From: Physocladia obscura
Taxonomy: Eukaryota > Chytridiomycota > Chytridiomycetes > Chytridiales > Chytriomycetaceae
Length of the DNA stretch: 24,071 nt
Direction: 5' to 3'
NCBI GenBank assembly: GCA_027596945.1
Contig: JADGJH010000233.1
Coordinates: forward strand, 1 to 24,071
A model generated the notes under the pieces. The model did not search any database and was not told where the DNA came from. It saw only the letters and a program-made list of their open reading frames with translations. A program made the position numbers and the translations under genes. Shown here piece by piece: positions 22,501 to 24,071 of the stretch; the stretch's first letter is position 1; each line of letters starts with the position of its first letter.

Positions 22501-23358
22501 GTATCAATCTCACCTTCTTGAAAAATATTCATCAAGCCATCAAATGTTACTCCTTTAATGTGTTTTGAATATGTGTTCATTAAATGTTGATAAACACAGA
22601 TGTTTTCATTGGTAAAGTTTGGTTCAAGGATTAAATGGTGGTAGTTTAAAACAGTCCAAAACATTCTTTGCTCTAGTAATGCTACTTGTTGATGTGGAAC
22701 TGGTTGTGTTGTGTAATCAATTGCTAAAATATCATAATCATATGGTTGCCTTTCAGCATACTCACTTGTTAAAGTATCAAGGTGTTTTTCAATTAAATGG
22801 GCAGAAATATCTCAAATAATTCCAGTCTTGCTATTTTTGTAATCATATTCTCCATAATGGATTACATACTTAAATTCATATGTAACAATTACTCTTTGTG
22901 AGAAGAGAGTTTTGGAAGATAATACAATACATAGTCTATGTGTCTTTCTTGTTGAGCATCAAACAGAATATTTGGTCTCTTTCTTTTTGATACCTTGTCC
23001 ACTTGTTGATCTTTACATGACAATTCAGGTGAATCTAGTTATTTTTTTTTTCAACAACTTCCATCCCCCCAGATTGGAATTCTTTCATAATCTTGTCAGA
23101 TTTTTTGATGAATTTGTTGTCCAAAGTTAGTAAATAGTTTCCAATGATTGCTGCTTTATTGCTCCAAATGAACTTTGCAATATGTATTTGCAACATCTTG
23201 TGCTCTTTCTCATTACGTGGTAGCTTAAGCTGGTTCAAAATAGTGCTACTTTTTCTTTTTATTGGAACAAATTGTCCTTTATAAGTCAAGGCAAATTTTT
23301 TTGGTTCAAATAACTGTATACTTTGGTAGAATTTGCATACACTTTCCAACAAGAACAT
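19540..23358 (-). pseudogene. DNA polymerase B - SF1 helicase - HNH replicase of the element, decayed
   Basis: A single gene of about 1270 codons reads leftward from ATG 23358 to TGA 19540. Its N-terminal third is in three frames (breaks near 23040 in an A10 run, near 22900 and near 22075). From about 22078 to 19540 one frame holds throughout. Polymerase motifs are A DIQKCHTACL (21801-21772), B KLMINCFVG (21495-21469) and C KTDCV (21141-21127). Helicase motifs are Walker A GMTSTGKST (20955-20929), Walker B FIDEVGML, motif III VLVGAYKQLS, motif V VHQAQGDS and motif VI ISQTTKKEYI. An HNH-like end has YEIDHV and YWNFQLILRKENN. In-frame TGA lies at 22812, 21856, 21652, 21400, 21331, 20965, 20920, 20638 and 19894, and TAA at 20908 (lower coordinates). 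It would copy the element's DNA; it cannot be functional as read in the standard code. Confidence 0.75.
21294..21431 (-). repeat. 69-bp tandem duplication inside the polymerase
   Basis: Copies at 21294-21362 and 21363-21431 differ at one base I can see (gaaaaaGGatc versus gaaaaaGTatc). The unit is 23 codons, so the frame is kept and each copy carries a TGA at the same place (21331 and 21400). It lies between polymerase motifs B and C. The TGA was therefore present before the duplication. Confidence 0.92.
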
Positions 23359-23482
23359 GTTTAGTATAAGAAATTAAAATGTGTAGAATAATTGCAAATA
23401 ATAAAATACTCATTTTAAAAAAAAGAAGTTATTTAATCAACAAAAGAACACAACCAAACAAGCACTAGTTAGCATCAAAGAA
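23359..23482. other. Right edge of the element and CKS1 3' flank
   Basis: This stretch lies between the replicase ATG and the CKS1 stop. It is AT-rich and gene-free. It should contain the promoter of the replicase, the right border of the element and the 3' UTR of CKS1. Upstream of both outer element genes a similar TTAATTTCTT...TA...AAAC-ATG arrangement occurs, which could be a shared promoter type. Confidence 0.4.
23425..23434 (-). repeat. Candidate terminal inverted repeat, right copy
   Basis: GAAGTTATTT is the reverse complement of AAATAACTTC at 18050-18059. It is weak evidence for an element border by itself. Confidence 0.2.
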
Positions 23483-24071
23483 CTACTTGTTTCGCTTGAA
23501 GAGAAGAATGTGAGGTTCCGGTGCATGTAGCATGTAATGATACCATCCAGGACTTTGTTTCACACCCAGTCCACGCCACTCACTCTCAGTCATCAGTCGA
23601 CCTTTTTGTTCGAGAGTTGAATTAACCAATTTGAATTAAAATTAAAATTTTTTTTTTTTGAGTGTTTGATTTTTTTACCTTGAGGGACCCAACGAGCTGC
23701 GGACGAGGAGAAAAAATAAAGGAAAGTAAATAAAAGGGGAAAAAAAAGCGGTAAAAGAGAATGAATGAGAAAAACCAAAGTAATAATCAAAAAGCTTTAC
23801 CAATTTCACGCGGAAGGCTGGATTATGCGGAATAATAATAATAATGATTAATTCGTGAAATAAAACAAAATAATAACAATATTTAAGAAAAAAAGAAAAA
23901 AACTCACTTGACATGTCTATACTCATATTGATCATCAGCGTATCGAACAGAATAAATAATATCCTCTGTGTTTTTTTCCAAAAATTACATTTAAGCAACT
24001 ATGAATCATGACAATATAGAAAAAAAAGCAAATAAATGTACACAAATATACCTTCATGTTCAGCAATATCA
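23483..24071 (-). CDS. CKS1: Cyclin-dependent kinase regulatory subunit CKS1, 5' partial
   Basis: Exons (5' to 3') are 24071-24052, 23965-23908, 23817-23801, 23696-23679 and 23601-23483 (TAG stop), giving 76 residues and lacking only a few at the N-terminus. CKS proteins bind cyclin-dependent kinases and phospho-threonine sites to control cell-cycle substrate choice. Diagnostic segments are [51 protein letters not shown] and the near-invariant [12 protein letters not shown]. The beta-hinge that allows strand swapping (HxPEPH) is intact. Two internal exons are only 17 and 18 nt, and the family consensus is restored precisely across them. The gene converges on OSTF1, with the element between. 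Confidence 0.93.

Larger units (their letters stand above)
18050..23434. mobile_element. Decayed virus- or transposon-like DNA element with PolB-helicase replicase
   Basis: A 5.2-5.4 kb block inserted between the convergent 3' ends of OSTF1 and CKS1. It carries a plus-strand gene (18133-18768), a minus-strand zinc-finger gene (19559-18765) and a minus-strand replicase (23358-19540). None has a detectable intron, unlike the flanking host genes, and CpG is strongly depleted. All three frames are broken, mostly by TGA. Borders are not proven: the only matching pair I find is AAATAACTTC at 18050-18059 and its reverse complement at 23425-23434, each about 70-80 bp outside the outermost start codon. 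The fused polymerase and PIF1-like helicase resembles replicases I recall from large DNA viruses and from element families in early fungal genomes; I could not check this. Confidence 0.65.

Noticed and set aside
18133..23358. Element as a mitochondrial linear plasmid inserted in the nucleus (TGA=Trp, polymerase B)
   Set aside because: Known linear plasmids of this kind carry a separate polymerase and an RNA polymerase, not a helicase fusion. TGG encodes Trp at expected sites, and TAA/TAG stops and frameshifts are present too. It remains only as an alternative.
18133..23358. Repeat-induced point mutation (RIP) as the cause of the stops
   Set aside because: RIP changes CpA to TpA and would give mainly TAA/TAG. 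The stops here are mainly TGA, which fits CpG deamination better.
18050..23434. Helitron
   Set aside because: A PIF1-like helicase is present, but there is no HUH Rep domain, and a family B polymerase lies in its place.

Overview
This is nuclear DNA from a compact, intron-rich eukaryote, most likely an early-diverging fungus of chytrid type. The genes have many short introns (about 40 to 150 nt), including GC-AG introns and microexons. Gene content is opisthokont: an OSTF1-like SH3/ankyrin protein, a MARK/PAR-1 kinase with UBA and KA1 domains, PEX2, a short ABCC transporter and CKS1. F-box and ankyrin/F-box proteins of the kind I associate with chytrids sit beside them, as does an expansin-like secreted protein. 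The lineage is an inference; no rRNA or organelle marker is present. Host genes stop with TAA, TGA and TAG, so the host code looks standard.

Layout: the 3' part of a Ser/Thr kinase gene (+, 56-1556); PEX2 (+, 1666-3097); an alpha/beta hydrolase (+, 3151-4410); an ABCC transporter (-, about 9367-4781); an expansin-like protein with a disturbed frame (-, 10341-9635); an F-box protein (-, 11608-10439); an F-box/ankyrin protein (-, 13710-11673); a MARK kinase (+, 13851-16424); OSTF1 (+, 16603-17774); a decayed 5.2 kb virus- or transposon-like element (about 18.05-23.43 kb); and the 3' part of CKS1 (-, 24071-23483). Exon joins were worked out by hand. For each complete spliced gene the exon lengths sum to a multiple of three, which supports them.

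The unusual part is the element lying between the convergent 3' ends of OSTF1 and CKS1. It carries three genes. On the minus strand is a long replicase: a unique N-terminal region, a very divergent family B DNA polymerase (motifs A, B and C visible), an SF1/PIF1-like helicase in the same frame, and an HNH-like C-terminus. Next, also on the minus strand, is a RING/TRAF-like zinc-finger gene. On the plus strand is a short gene of unknown function. The element is CpG-poor (about 19 CpGs in 5.2 kb by eye) and is broken mainly by in-frame TGA codons. I read these as CGA codons lost to CpG deamination, with TGA=Trp as the less likely alternative. It also holds a few TAA/TAG stops, frameshifts and a 69-bp tandem duplication, so it looks like a silenced, decaying endogenous element.
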